From assembly GCF_016862115.1 (NCBI RefSeq), contig NZ_BOMI01000059.1, forward strand, positions 47,216 through 111,215: a stretch of 64,000 nt of DNA, read 5' to 3'. Numbering within the stretch: the first letter of the stretch is position 1; each line of letters begins with the position of its first letter. Shown piece after piece: positions 16,663 to 25,560 of the stretch. The position numbers and the translations under genes were made by a program. This DNA is from Paractinoplanes deccanensis. Lineage in GTDB: Bacteria; Actinomycetota; Actinomycetes; Mycobacteriales; Micromonosporaceae. Below the pieces are notes generated by a model. It did no database searches. It saw nothing but the letters and a program-made list of their open reading frames with translations, and was not told the origin of the DNA.

Positions 16663-17324
16663 GACGCGCGGCCGCCGTCCTTCTCCTGCTGTGCCTGGGG
16701 GCGTGCGCCCCGTCGACCCCCACGGTGGTGACGCTGGGCGACTCGGTCCCGGCCGGTGCCGCGTGCGCCTGCCGGCCCTTCCCCCAGCTGTACGCTGCCG
16801 CGCAGCACGCGAGAAACGTGAACCTCGCCCGGTCCGGCGCCACCGCCGCCGACGTGCTGTCCCAAGTGGACGGCGAGAGACCGGTCCTCACCTCGGCCAC
16901 CGAGGTGATCATCATGATCGGCGCGAACGACATGGCCGGCGACTTCCGGCAGCCCGCGAGATACGCCACCGTGGCCGCGGGCGTGCGGGACGACGTGGCG
17001 TCGACCGTCGCGGCGATCGAGCGGATCCATCGCGTACGGGTGGTGCTGCTGGGCTATTGGAACGTGGTGCTCGACGGCCAGGTCGCCGAGAAGCAATACG
17101 GCACCGCCGCCGTCCGCGACTCGGTGGCCGCCACCGCAGCGGTGAACGACGCCTTGCGGGCGGCCGCCCAGCGGACCGGCGCCGTCTATGTGCCGACCGG
17201 CGCGGCCTTCCACGGCCCCGACGGCACACGCGACCCGACCGGCCTGCTCGCCGCCGACGGCGACCACCCGAACGCGGCGGGCCAGGCGGCCATCGCCGCG
17301 CTGATCCCGCCCCTGCCCTCGTAG
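16659..17324 (+). CDS. SGNH/GDSL-family lipoprotein hydrolase
   Basis: A 221-residue lipoprotein (lipobox LGAC near residue 16) of the SGNH esterase family. Block I is TLGDSVPAG, block II NLARSGATA, block III MIGANDM, and block V GDHPNAAGQ with the Asp/His pair. It would act outside the membrane on an ester of a lipid or wall polymer. The GTG start overlaps the esterase stop by 4 nt, so it is the last gene of the MprF-like operon; having two extracytoplasmic hydrolases in one lipid-modification operon suggests turnover of the modified lipid. Confidence 0.88.
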   Translation: MRRAAAVLLLLCLGACAPSTPTVVTLGDSVPAGAACACRPFPQLYAAAQHARNVNLARSGATAADVLSQVDGERPVLTSATEVIIMIGANDMAGDFRQPARYATVAAGVRDDVASTVAAIERIHRVRVVLLGYWNVVLDGQVAEKQYGTAAVRDSVAATAAVNDALRAAAQRTGAVYVPTGAAFHGPDGTRDPTGLLAADGDHPNAAGQAAIAALIPPLPS

Positions 17325-17344
17325 CCCGCTCCCGCCGACGTCTC

Positions 17345-18127
17345 CTACGGCAGGATCGCGTCGACGTAGCCGCCGTCCACCCGCAGCGCCCCGCCCGTGG
17401 TCGCCGACGCGAACGGCGACGCCAGGTAGACCACCATGTTGGCGATCTCCTCCGGCTCGATGAGCCGCTGGAGCAGCGACTGCGGCCGGTGCTTGAGCAT
17501 GAACTCGTGCTGCGCCTCGTCCCACGGCAGGTCGTCACCGACCATCTGCCGCACGAAGTCCTCCACGCCGCCGGTATGCGTCGGCCCCGCGATCACGCTG
17601 TTCACCGTCACCCCCGAACCCGCGGCCTCCTTGGCGAACCCCCGCGACACCGCCAGCAGCGCCGTCTTCGACATGCCGTAGTGGATCATCTCGGCCGGGA
17701 TCACCACCGCCGAGTCGCTGGCGATGTACTGCACCCGGCCGAACCCGCGCGCCCGCATCCCCGGCAGATAGGCCCGCGTGAGCCGGATCGCCGCCAGCAC
17801 GTTGACCTCGAAGTACCGCCGCCAGTCATCGTCACTGATCTCCAGCGCCGGCTGCGCCCCGAAGATCCCCAGGTTGTTGACGAGAATGTCGACGTCCGGC
17901 AGAACGCCGAGCACGGACGCGGCCCCCGCCTCGGTGGCCACGTCCGCCGGCACCCCCACGAAATCCCCGTCACCCAGCTCCGCGATCGCCCGCTCCACGG
18001 ACTTGCCCGACCGCCCGTTCACCCCGACCCGGGCACCGGCCGCCGCCAGCCCCGCCGCGATGGCCAGCCCGATCCCCTGCGTCGACCCGGTGACCAGAGC
18101 CGTCTTCCCCGAAAGATCAATCCGCAT
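17345..18127 (-). CDS. Short-chain dehydrogenase/reductase
   Basis: A 260-residue classical SDR. Cofactor motif TGSTQGIGLA; NNLG replaces the more usual NNAG; the catalytic Ser lies in QYIASDSAVV and the active site in YGMSK. The C-terminus GGALRVDGGYVDAILP is typical of the 3-ketoacyl-reductase-like group. Substrate unknown. Convergent with the SGNH gene, 20 bp away. It differs clearly from the SDR at 12296 and is not a recent duplicate. Confidence 0.9.
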   Translation of the reverse strand: MRIDLSGKTALVTGSTQGIGLAIAAGLAAAGARVGVNGRSGKSVERAIAELGDGDFVGVPADVATEAGAASVLGVLPDVDILVNNLGIFGAQPALEISDDDWRRYFEVNVLAAIRLTRAYLPGMRARGFGRVQYIASDSAVVIPAEMIHYGMSKTALLAVSRGFAKEAAGSGVTVNSVIAGPTHTGGVEDFVRQMVGDDLPWDEAQHEFMLKHRPQSLLQRLIEPEEIANMVVYLASPFASATTGGALRVDGGYVDAILP

Positions 18128-18588
18128 GGACCCATTCTGCGCCGCCCTTGATCACCGCGCAGCGCCCAGCGCCGGGGAGACCCGTCCCGTGAGGGCCGGT
18201 CAGGAGGCCACCCAGTCGTGCCTCGAGAGGCTGCCGGTGGTTCGGAGCACCGAAGCCCGCAGGTGGTCGCGCGGCTCGGGAGCCTCGGGAAGTGCGCACC
18301 AGCAGCGTGACCTCGATCGCGCAGGTGACCGACGCGACCTCCCGGTTGCATGTGCTGCCGTTCAGCGATGGCGAGGCTCGCGGGAACTACTCGCGATTGT
18401 CTTCGGTGGCCCGCTGCCGGAGTCACCCGTGACGTGCCTGCCCGCACCGTAATCGCGGGCATCCCCGCCCGAGCGATCGAGAGCATCGCGTGCGACGCAC
18501 GATTGGTTGATGCCGTGCCGGATCGGGTTCGCCCACGCCGCCGCGGTCCTACGGTGAGGAGAGAGGATCCGTGAGGGCGGGAGGTGTC
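18128..18588. other. 461-bp region with decayed gene fragments
   Basis: No intact gene. Besides the acetyltransferase fragment listed at 18422, the plus strand around 18300-18400 can be read as a stretch containing RLHVLPFSDGEARG, which faintly recalls the DUF5753 ligand domain of actinobacterial XRE regulators (typically VLPFxxGxH). Both fragments lack starts and neighbours and are not in one frame. The region looks like scar tissue from gene loss. Confidence 0.4.
18422..18496 (+). pseudogene. Remnant of hexapeptide-repeat acetyltransferase C-terminus
   Basis: A short frame encodes VTRDVPARTVIAGIPARAIE. This closely resembles the conserved C-terminal signature of left-handed beta-helix acetyltransferases (pattern VTxDVPPxTVVAGxPARxI in LacA/NodL/maltose acetyltransferase proteins). 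No hexapeptide repeats or start codon precede it in frame, so it is most likely the last piece of a lost gene. The match is by eye from the family consensus. Confidence 0.55.
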
Positions 18589-18990
18589 ATGGCGGCCGGG
18601 ACCAAGGACGATCCGTGGGTGCTGAGGACGCCGCCCGGCTCGTCGGAGTACACGGCGTACCGCGACGAGGCCGCGGATCCGCCCGCGCTGGTCTGTCAGG
18701 TCGGGTCGACGCGGCTGTCCTATCGGCTGCGTGCCGTCGAGGACCTGCACGCCTGGCTGCGTGACCGGGGCGACTGGGTGCCGCTCGGCGCGGCCGACGA
18801 GAACAAGGCCGCGGCGGACGGCACGGTCGAGGCCTGGGGCCGCTCGGCGGACAATCCGGTCGGTGGCTGGTATGGGCTGCGCAAGGGCTACCGCGGCCGG
18901 TTCGGCATGTATCTGCCGCCGCTGCTGGAGGAGCTCGGGCTGGCCGAGCTGACCCACGACGCCCGCAACAATCGCATGCGCGCCGTCTGA
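18589..18990 (+). CDS. Conserved hypothetical protein, 133 aa
   Basis: A 133-residue soluble protein without a recognised domain name. It starts MAAGTKDDPWVLRTPPG and carries tryptophan/glycine-rich conserved-looking segments such as HAWLRDRGDWVPLGAADE and DNPVGGWYGLRKGYRGRFG, ending NNRMRAV. I recall similar stand-alone proteins in actinobacteria and proteobacteria, function unknown. The ATG at 18589 has GGGAGGT just upstream; a GTG at 18571 in frame is less likely. It ends 2 nt from the convergent SRPBCC gene. Confidence 0.75.
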   Translation: MAAGTKDDPWVLRTPPGSSEYTAYRDEAADPPALVCQVGSTRLSYRLRAVEDLHAWLRDRGDWVPLGAADENKAAADGTVEAWGRSADNPVGGWYGLRKGYRGRFGMYLPPLLEELGLAELTHDARNNRMRAV

Positions 18991-18991
18991 G

Positions 18992-19429
18992 CTAGCTCTC
19001 CAGGATCCGTTTGAGCCGGGCCAGGTCCTTCTCGTTGGCCCGGCGCATCGCCGCCGCCATGACCGGTGCGGCGACCTTGCCGAAGCCGGCCGGCTCGCCC
19101 TGGTTGCGCAATGTCATGCGGGTGCGGCCGGGGTCGACCGGCTGCCAGGTGTAGGTGGTCCGCATCGGGAACGGGCCCTGGGCCGTGCGCATGACCAGGC
19201 GCTCGCCGGGCACCAGCTCGACGACCTCGTAGGTGTAGGCGAGCCGGCGGCCCAGGAAGCGGGCGACGAAGTCCATCGCCGAGCCGGCCCGCACGGGCGG
19301 CGCCGTCCGCCACTCGACCGACTCGATGTTGGCGTACCACTCGGTGGCGTTCGACGGGTCGCCCGCGTAGCCGGCGACCACCGGGCACGGGCGGTCGATC
19401 ACGATCTCGGTGAGCACGTCGACGGCCAC
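18992..19429 (-). CDS. SRPBCC-family (START/Bet v1-like) protein
   Basis: A 145-residue SRPBCC fold protein. It begins with the usual strand VLTEIVIDRPCPVVAGYAGD, then SNATEWYANIESVEW, a middle AYTYEVVELVPGERLVMRT, and a closing helix NEKDLARLKRIL. Such proteins bind hydrophobic ligands in a deep cavity; some are polyketide cyclases, others are of unknown role. No catalytic residues can be assigned. Stand-alone gene. Confidence 0.85.
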   Translation of the reverse strand: MAVDVLTEIVIDRPCPVVAGYAGDPSNATEWYANIESVEWRTAPPVRAGSAMDFVARFLGRRLAYTYEVVELVPGERLVMRTAQGPFPMRTTYTWQPVDPGRTRMTLRNQGEPAGFGKVAAPVMAAAMRRANEKDLARLKRILES

Positions 19430-19471
19430 ACCTCGGATGGTAAGCCCGGCGCCGGGCTTCCGAGCCCGCCG

Positions 19472-20524
19472 TCAGGCGGCGTCCTCCGTGTGGGTGGTCG
19501 CGGACGGCAGGGACGGGCCGCGGGCCGGGATCGTGTCGGCGCGGGCCGGGTCGATGCGCCACAGGGAGCCGTCGGCGGCGCCCTGCACGGTGGCGAGCAT
19601 CGAGACGTAGGCGGTGCGGATCTGGAACTCGGCCTGGTCCTCGGGCAGCTCGGAGAGCTCGACCAGCAGGCTGGCGCTGCCCAGGATGCCGTACGCGTTG
19701 CGGGCGATGCCCTCGTAGTCGCCGCCGGGGTAGCGGGTGACGTTCGCGCCGGCGAGCTTCGTCATGGCGTCGTAGTTGCGCACGGCCAGCTGGCGTGACG
19801 TCGTCGTGTCGGTGACCAGGGGGCTCGTCGGCCACAGGATCGAGGCGGTCGTCTCGCGGCCGTCGGGCTGCACGTAGCGGCCCTGCATGTGGTAGTCGAC
19901 GACGATCCGGGGACGGGTGGCGTGCCACAGCCGCAGGATCGCGCGGGACTCCGGCACCGGGTTGTCAGCGATCGGGGTCAGGGGGTTGTGGAAGCGGTTG
20001 ATGTCGTAGCCGACGCCCGGCTCGGCGTAGTCGCCGGTGGCGCTCGGGTCGTGGTTGTAGCGCTGGTTGCGGACCGCGCCGTCCGGGTTGGCCTGCACGA
20101 CCACGTCGAGCGTGACCCGCTTGAGCAGCGCTCGCTGCCAGGGGGTGTCCGGCACCCCGAGGGTCCACAGCGCGCGAATCGCGGCCGGCGTGCCGAGCGG
20201 CTCGTCGCCGTGCTGCTGGGTCACGAAGAGCAGCCGCAGCGGGCCGTGCCCGACGCTGGCGAGGCGCAGCGGCCGCCCCTCGTTGCTGCGGCCGATCGCG
20301 CCGAGCCGCACCCGGCCGTCGCTCGCCCGGGCGATCTTCACGAGCGCCCGCTGCACCTCGGCGGGACTGGGCCGTGACGACACGAGCCGTTCACTCGTGC
20401 CGGCCCGGGCCGCCGCGAGGAGGTCGTCCCCGGCGGTCAGCTGCGCCCGCGCGGTCCCCGGCGAGGCCAGCAGCGACCCGGTCAGCAGTGTCGCAGTGAG
20501 AATGGCGGCTACCTTCGTCCTCAT
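19472..20524 (-). CDS. Secreted M14-family zinc carboxypeptidase
   Basis: A 350-residue exported metallopeptidase. The signal peptide (MRTKVAAILT... cleavage near ASPGTARA) is followed by an M14 domain. Zinc ligands His105 and Glu108 are in QQHGDEPLG, the third histidine is probably in VVDYHMQG, and the catalytic Glu in LLVELSELPED. The substrate-binding Asn/Arg region appears as NPDGAVRNQRYNHDP and YDINRFHN. It would trim C-terminal residues from peptides outside the cell. Divergent from the hydrolase at 20658. Confidence 0.88.
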   Translation of the reverse strand: MRTKVAAILTATLLTGSLLASPGTARAQLTAGDDLLAAARAGTSERLVSSRPSPAEVQRALVKIARASDGRVRLGAIGRSNEGRPLRLASVGHGPLRLLFVTQQHGDEPLGTPAAIRALWTLGVPDTPWQRALLKRVTLDVVVQANPDGAVRNQRYNHDPSATGDYAEPGVGYDINRFHNPLTPIADNPVPESRAILRLWHATRPRIVVDYHMQGRYVQPDGRETTASILWPTSPLVTDTTTSRQLAVRNYDAMTKLAGANVTRYPGGDYEGIARNAYGILGSASLLVELSELPEDQAEFQIRTAYVSMLATVQGAADGSLWRIDPARADTIPARGPSLPSATTHTEDAA

Positions 20525-20657
20525 CCCGCGGCCCTTTCGCTAGACATCGACGTCCGACGATCAGAATAGGGTCCGGCGCCGCGGTCCGCCCGGTTCGCCG
20601 CGTGCGCGAGATCGGTCACGTCGTGAACGCCGGGTCCGGCGGCGCGTCGAACAGGGG

Positions 20658-21500
20658 ATGACGCAAACTCTGACCACGTACGAGATCGGCGTGGGCGGGA
20701 TCGCGCAGCGGTTCCACGTCGCGGGGCGCGGGCCGGTCTGTGTGATGCATCCGGGCGGGCCCGGGGTGGACTGGTCCTATCTGCGGATGCCGCTGGTCGA
20801 GGAGTTCGTGACCGCCGTCTACGTCGAACCGGTCGGCACGGGGGAGTCGGGCCGCCTGGCGTCCCACCCGCACGGGTACACCGTGCAGGCGTACGTCCCG
20901 TTCGTGCACGCCGTCGTGCAGCACGTCGGGGCGAAGTTCCTGCTCGGGCACTCGCACGGGGGCCTGGTGGCGCAGCAGTACGCGCTCACCCACCCGACGC
21001 GGCTGGCCGGGATGGCTCTCTACGCCACCGCGCCCTGCAACGGGCCGGACCTGGACGCGGTCTCCGGCCGCAACGCCGAGCGGATCGGGCGGCGGCCGCG
21101 CATGGGGCCGGTCCTGCAAGCCCTGCACGCGCCATGGCCGGAGACCGACGAGGGCGCCACCGCCAACCTGCGCGCGATCCTCCCGCTCTACTTCGACGAC
21201 TACTGGGGCCACGAGGCCCGGTACGCGGCGCTGCGGGAGGCGGTCCGCTGCTGGCACGTCTCGCAGGACGGCGAGGTCTTCGACGTCCGCGACCGCCTCG
21301 GGCGCATCACCACCCCGGCGCTGGCGATCGCCGGCGCGCACGACTGGATCTGCGAGCCGTCCTGGTCGCGGCGGCTGGCCGAGGGCATCCCGGGCAGCTC
21401 GTACGTGGAGCAGCCGCACAGCGGCCACTTCGGGCACATCGAGGAGCCCGAGGGCTTCGCCGCGGCCCTGGAGAAGTGGATCCTTGCGTCACACGGCTGA
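20658..21500 (+). CDS. Alpha/beta hydrolase, proline-iminopeptidase-like
   Basis: A 280-residue alpha/beta hydrolase. The oxyanion motif HPGGPG (31-36) is the hallmark of proline iminopeptidase-like enzymes (S33). Nucleophile Ser99 is in LLGHSHGGLVA, the acid in AGAHDWICEP, and the histidine in QPHSGHFGHIEEPEGF. It probably cleaves an N-terminal residue from peptides or hydrolyses a small ester. Stand-alone; the amidohydrolase gene follows 31 bp later on the same strand and may be co-transcribed. Confidence 0.88.
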   Translation: MTQTLTTYEIGVGGIAQRFHVAGRGPVCVMHPGGPGVDWSYLRMPLVEEFVTAVYVEPVGTGESGRLASHPHGYTVQAYVPFVHAVVQHVGAKFLLGHSHGGLVAQQYALTHPTRLAGMALYATAPCNGPDLDAVSGRNAERIGRRPRMGPVLQALHAPWPETDEGATANLRAILPLYFDDYWGHEARYAALREAVRCWHVSQDGEVFDVRDRLGRITTPALAIAGAHDWICEPSWSRRLAEGIPGSSYVEQPHSGHFGHIEEPEGFAAALEKWILASHG

Positions 21501-21531
21501 ATTCCGGGACCGCCGGCACGTCTGAGCCGGT

Positions 21532-22680
21532 ATGACCTCTTCTTCCCGGCTGACCGCCGACCGTGTGCTCGTGACCTCCGCCGCCCTGGCCGACGGCACC
21601 GCGGACGCCTTCACCCCGGACGTCTCGCTGCTGGCCGAGGGCGGCGTGATCACTCGTATATGGACCGGCGAGGATCCGCCGTCGGTCGAGGGCGCCACCG
21701 TCGTCGACGGGTCGGGCGCGACGCTCGTGCCGGGGCTGGTCGACTCGCACGCGCATGTGTCGCTGCCCGGCGGTGCCAGATGGGTCGAGCACGGCTTCGA
21801 TCCGCTCGGTGAGCTGCTCGCGGTCGGCGAGGAGAACGGCGAGATGATGGTACGGGCGGGCATCCGCTGGGCGCGTGACGTGGGCTCGCCCCGGCGGGAC
21901 CGGCGCGCCGCCGCCCTCACGTTGCGCGACCGCTGGCGGGGCAACCCCGAACGGCCGTACCTGCGGGCCGCGGGCACCTGGATCAGCCGGCGCGGCGCGA
22001 TGCCGCCGGGGCTCACGGTGGAGATCGAGCACGCCGCCGACCTCGTCGCCGCCGTGCGCGGCCAGCTCGACGACGGCGCCGACCTGGTGAAGCTCTACCT
22101 GGACGGGCCGGACGCGGACGCCGCGCCGTTCAGCGTGGCCGAGGTCGCCGCCGCGGTCGACGTCGTCCACGCCCGGGGCGCGAAGGTGGCGGCCCACGCC
22201 ACGGCGCAGGCCGGGACGCGCCTCGCGGCCGCGGCGGGCGTCGACAGCCTGGAGCACGGCAACGAGATCGACGGTGACACGGCCGCCCTGATGGCGTCGA
22301 AGGGCGTCACGCTGGTGTCCACGCTGGCCGTCGCGGAGTCGTGGCTCACCTTCGGCCGGGACGGCGCGGCGGAGATGCGCGAGACGATGCGCGCGAGTGT
22401 CCGTGCCGCCGACGCGGCCGGGGTGACCATCGCCGCGGGGTCGGACGCGGGCGGCGGGTCGCTGCGCGCCAACCAGCTGGCGTGGGAGGTGCAGTCGCTC
22501 ATCGAGGCCGGCGTCTCCCCGCGCACGGCGCTGGCGGCCGTCACCTGGCGCGGCGGTGACCTCCTCGGCATCCCCGGGGCCGGGCGCCTGGCGGTGGGCG
22601 GCCCGGCGCACTTCAGCCTCGTCCACGGCGACCCGCTGACCGACCCCGCCGCCCTCTGGCGGGTGTGGCTGACCCGCTGA
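21532..22680 (+). CDS. Metal-dependent amidohydrolase
   Basis: A 382-residue amidohydrolase-superfamily enzyme. Metal-site residues are visible in order: HxH in GLVDSHAHVS, a Lys in DLVKLYLDGP (possibly the carboxylated bridging lysine), His in VAAHATAQ, His in SLEHGNEIDGD, and Asp in IAAGSDAGGG. This pattern fits imidazolonepropionase/prolidase-like and other cytosolic cyclic-amide hydrolases. Substrate unknown; the neighbour may be a partner peptidase. Confidence 0.88.
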   Translation: MTSSSRLTADRVLVTSAALADGTADAFTPDVSLLAEGGVITRIWTGEDPPSVEGATVVDGSGATLVPGLVDSHAHVSLPGGARWVEHGFDPLGELLAVGEENGEMMVRAGIRWARDVGSPRRDRRAAALTLRDRWRGNPERPYLRAAGTWISRRGAMPPGLTVEIEHAADLVAAVRGQLDDGADLVKLYLDGPDADAAPFSVAEVAAAVDVVHARGAKVAAHATAQAGTRLAAAAGVDSLEHGNEIDGDTAALMASKGVTLVSTLAVAESWLTFGRDGAAEMRETMRASVRAADAAGVTIAAGSDAGGGSLRANQLAWEVQSLIEAGVSPRTALAAVTWRGGDLLGIPGAGRLAVGGPAHFSLVHGDPLTDPAALWRVWLTR

Positions 22681-22718
22681 CGCCGCGGCCGGCGGGGCCG
22701 GCGCGAGCGCAGGACGGG

Positions 22719-25523
22719 TCAGGCCGCCCGGATGCGGCCCGGGCGCGGGTCGGGCAGGACGCGGGCCAGTTCGCGGCGGTTCGCGATGCCCAGCTTGTTG
22801 AAGACCTTGCGCAGGTGCCACTCCACCGTGCGGGCGCTCAGGAACAGCTCGCCGCCGATCTCCGTGTTGGTGCGGCCGTCCCGGGCCAGCCGGGCGATCT
22901 GCTGCTCCTGCGGGGTGAGCGCGTCCACCGCCGGGCGGCTCCGGTCGGGGACCGCCGCCTCGCCGCCGGCTAGCAGCTCCCGCCCCGCCCGTTCGGCGAA
23001 CGCCTGAGCGCCCACGGCGGCGAACATCTCGTGCGCCTTGCGCAGCTCGGCGCGGGCTTCGGTGCGGCGGTCCCGCTGCCGCAGCCATTCGCCGTACACC
23101 TGGTGGGCCCGGGCGAGCGGCATCGCGCCGCGGCTGCGGCCGAGCCGGTCGATCGCCTCGCGGAAGTGGGCCTCGGCGGCGGCGGTCGTGGTGATCAGGG
23201 CGCGGCAGCGGGCCTCGACGCCGAGGCTCCAGTCCGTCGCGCTCGGGCGGGTGGTCAGGACGAGACGCTCGTACGCCCTCTCGGCCTTCTCCGGCTCGCC
23301 CGCGCGGGCCGCGGCCTCGACCAGCTCGGCCAGCGCCCAGGCCGCGAACGCCGACTCCCCCGGATGGGCCGTCGCGAGCTCCGCCGCCGCGACGGCCTGC
23401 GGCCAGCGGCCCAGGCCGTTGTGCAGCACGGCGTTGGTGTACTGGATGAGCGTGAGCCCGATGCCCTCGCGCCGGCGCACCACGGTCTCCATGGCGTCCG
23501 CGATGAGCGCCGTCGCCACGTCCTCGGCGCCGCGCCAGGCGGCCACCGCCGCGGCGCTGTAGCGGGGCCGGGCGATGCCGGTCGCCTCGCCGACGGCGTC
23601 CGACTCGGCCGCCAGCGCCGCCGCCGCGCCGAACTCGCCGGCGTGCAGGTGGGCGTTGACCCGCTGGTTCAGCGCGACCGGCAGCATGACCAGCGCGCCG
23701 TTGAGCCGCGCGAGGCGCACGTGGGCCTCCGCGAGTGCCGTCCACGCGTCGTCGTCCCACACCTCGTAGCTGCCGTGGCAGGCGATGGAGAGCCAGCGCA
23801 GCGCCTCGGCCGGCGGCAGGTCGGGACGGCGGAACGCGTCCAGGGCCCGGCGAACCGGGGGTACGCCGGCGGCGTGCCCGTCGGTGTGCAGCGCCGCGAG
23901 GCCGTCGAGCAGCAGATCCGCGGCCCGCAAGGGCGACGCCGCGGACGGCGCGACGGGCGCGGCGGAAGGGGCGACGGCTGCCCCGGACGGCGCGGCGGAA
24001 GGGGCGGCGCGGGCCGCGGCCGCCACCGCCGCCACGTCGGCCTTCTGCGCGAACCGGCCGGCCAGCAGCGCGTAGGTCAGGGCGTCCAGATAGGTCTCGC
24101 GGGCCCGGCCGGGGTCCAGCCGCTCGAACTGGCGGGCGGCGCTGAGCAGCAACGCCGGCGCGTCGGCGCTGTCGCCCGAGGCGAACGCGAGGTGCCCGCG
24201 CAGGTGGGTGATGTGCGCGTCGCGCAGCGCGTCCGGCCGCCCGTTCGCGGCCCGGTCCACCAGGACCCGGGCGTCGACGAGCGAGCCCGCGTCGTACTTG
24301 GCCTGCGCTGCAGCCAGGGCACGGTCGGCGCGCCGCTGCTCGTCGGTGGTGAGCGAGGCCGCCCGTTCCAGGAAGGCGGCGGCCGCCGCGAGCCCGCCGC
24401 GCGCCTGCGCCCGGCTCGCCGACGCCTCCAGCTCCTCGGCGACCGTCTCGTCCTCCGCCGCCGTCGCCTGCGCGAGGTGCCAGGCCCGGCGGTCGGGGTC
24501 CGACTCCGGCGACGTCACCTCGGCGAGCGCCCGGTGCGCTCGGCGCCGTTCGGCGGGTGGGGCCGCGCCGTAGACGGCCGAGCGCACCAGCGGGTGCCGG
24601 AACGTCATCCGCACGCCGATCCGCAGCAGCCCCGCGCGGACCGCCGTGCCGCCGGCCTCGCGGTCGATGCCGAGCGCGGCGGCCGCGCGCCAGATCGCCG
24701 ACGCGTCGCCGACCGGATCGGCGGCCACGACCAGGAGCAGGGCCTGGTCCTCGGCGGGCAGCTCGTCGATTCGGCGGCGGAAGCTCTCCTCGATGCGCCC
24801 GGACAGCGGCAGCACGTCGAGCAGGCCGTAGCCGCCGGCCAGTGCCGCCGGGGCACGCCCGAGCGGCAGCTCCAGCAGCGCGAGCGGGTTGCCGGCGGCC
24901 TCGGCGAGGATCGCGTGGCGGACGCTGTCGTCGAGCGGCCAGCGCACCACCGAGCTCAGCAGGCGGCGGGCGTCGTCGTCGGGCAGGCCGGCCACGGGCA
25001 GCAGCGGCAGGTCGCGCATGCCGGGCAGGTCGTGCCGGGTCGCGAAGACCATCAGCACCGCCTCGGCCTGGAGGCGGCGGGCGACGAACATGAGGACCTG
25101 GGCCGACGCGGCGTCGAGCCACTGGGCGTCGTCCACCACGCACAGCACCGGCGCGTCCTGCGCGGCCTCGGCGAGGAGGTTGAGCACGCCGAGACCGACG
25201 AGGAACGGGGTGGGTGGCGGGCCCGTACGCAGGCCGAACGTGGTGGCCACCGCCTCGGCCTGCGGCTCGGGCAGGCGGTCGACGCGGTCGAGCAGCGGCA
25301 GGCAGAGCTGGTGCAGCGCCGCGTACGGCAGCTCCATCTCGCTCTCGACGCCCGCCACCCGCACGATCCGCAGGCCCGCGGCGGCGGTGCTCAGATAGTC
25401 GAGCAGCGCGGACTTGCCGACACCCGGATCACCCCGCATGACGAGTACGGTGCTGTCGCCCTTACGCACCGTAGCGAGGGCTTCGTCCAGTCTCCGGCAC
25501 TCCGCGGCCCGGCCCAGCAGCAC
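22719..25523 (-). CDS. Large ATP-binding LuxR-family (LAL) regulator
   Basis: A 934-residue LAL-type regulator. An AAA-type ATPase is at the N-terminus: LLGRAAECRRLDEAL, Walker A GDPGVGKS (31-38), Walker B VLCVVDDAQWLD. A long helical, TPR-like middle section follows, and a LuxR helix-turn-helix closes the protein (LTPQEQQIARLARDGRTNTE, ARTVEWHLRKVFNKLGI). LAL regulators are ATP-dependent switches for transport or secondary metabolism. The GTG at 25523, preceded by GGGAAGG, was chosen because the family's LLGR motif starts there. An Ala/Pro-rich low-complexity segment near residues 510-540 (APSAAPSGAAVAPS) interrupts the helical region. It lies 37 bp behind the VOC gene on the same strand. 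Confidence 0.92.
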   Translation of the reverse strand: MLLGRAAECRRLDEALATVRKGDSTVLVMRGDPGVGKSALLDYLSTAAAGLRIVRVAGVESEMELPYAALHQLCLPLLDRVDRLPEPQAEAVATTFGLRTGPPPTPFLVGLGVLNLLAEAAQDAPVLCVVDDAQWLDAASAQVLMFVARRLQAEAVLMVFATRHDLPGMRDLPLLPVAGLPDDDARRLLSSVVRWPLDDSVRHAILAEAAGNPLALLELPLGRAPAALAGGYGLLDVLPLSGRIEESFRRRIDELPAEDQALLLVVAADPVGDASAIWRAAAALGIDREAGGTAVRAGLLRIGVRMTFRHPLVRSAVYGAAPPAERRRAHRALAEVTSPESDPDRRAWHLAQATAAEDETVAEELEASASRAQARGGLAAAAAFLERAASLTTDEQRRADRALAAAQAKYDAGSLVDARVLVDRAANGRPDALRDAHITHLRGHLAFASGDSADAPALLLSAARQFERLDPGRARETYLDALTYALLAGRFAQKADVAAVAAAARAAPSAAPSGAAVAPSAAPVAPSAASPLRAADLLLDGLAALHTDGHAAGVPPVRRALDAFRRPDLPPAEALRWLSIACHGSYEVWDDDAWTALAEAHVRLARLNGALVMLPVALNQRVNAHLHAGEFGAAAALAAESDAVGEATGIARPRYSAAAVAAWRGAEDVATALIADAMETVVRRREGIGLTLIQYTNAVLHNGLGRWPQAVAAAELATAHPGESAFAAWALAELVEAAARAGEPEKAERAYERLVLTTRPSATDWSLGVEARCRALITTTAAAEAHFREAIDRLGRSRGAMPLARAHQVYGEWLRQRDRRTEARAELRKAHEMFAAVGAQAFAERAGRELLAGGEAAVPDRSRPAVDALTPQEQQIARLARDGRTNTEIGGELFLSARTVEWHLRKVFNKLGIANRRELARVLPDPRPGRIRAA

Positions 25524-25560
25524 TTGATCACCTTCCCGCAGGTGATCGTATGCGAGCCCG

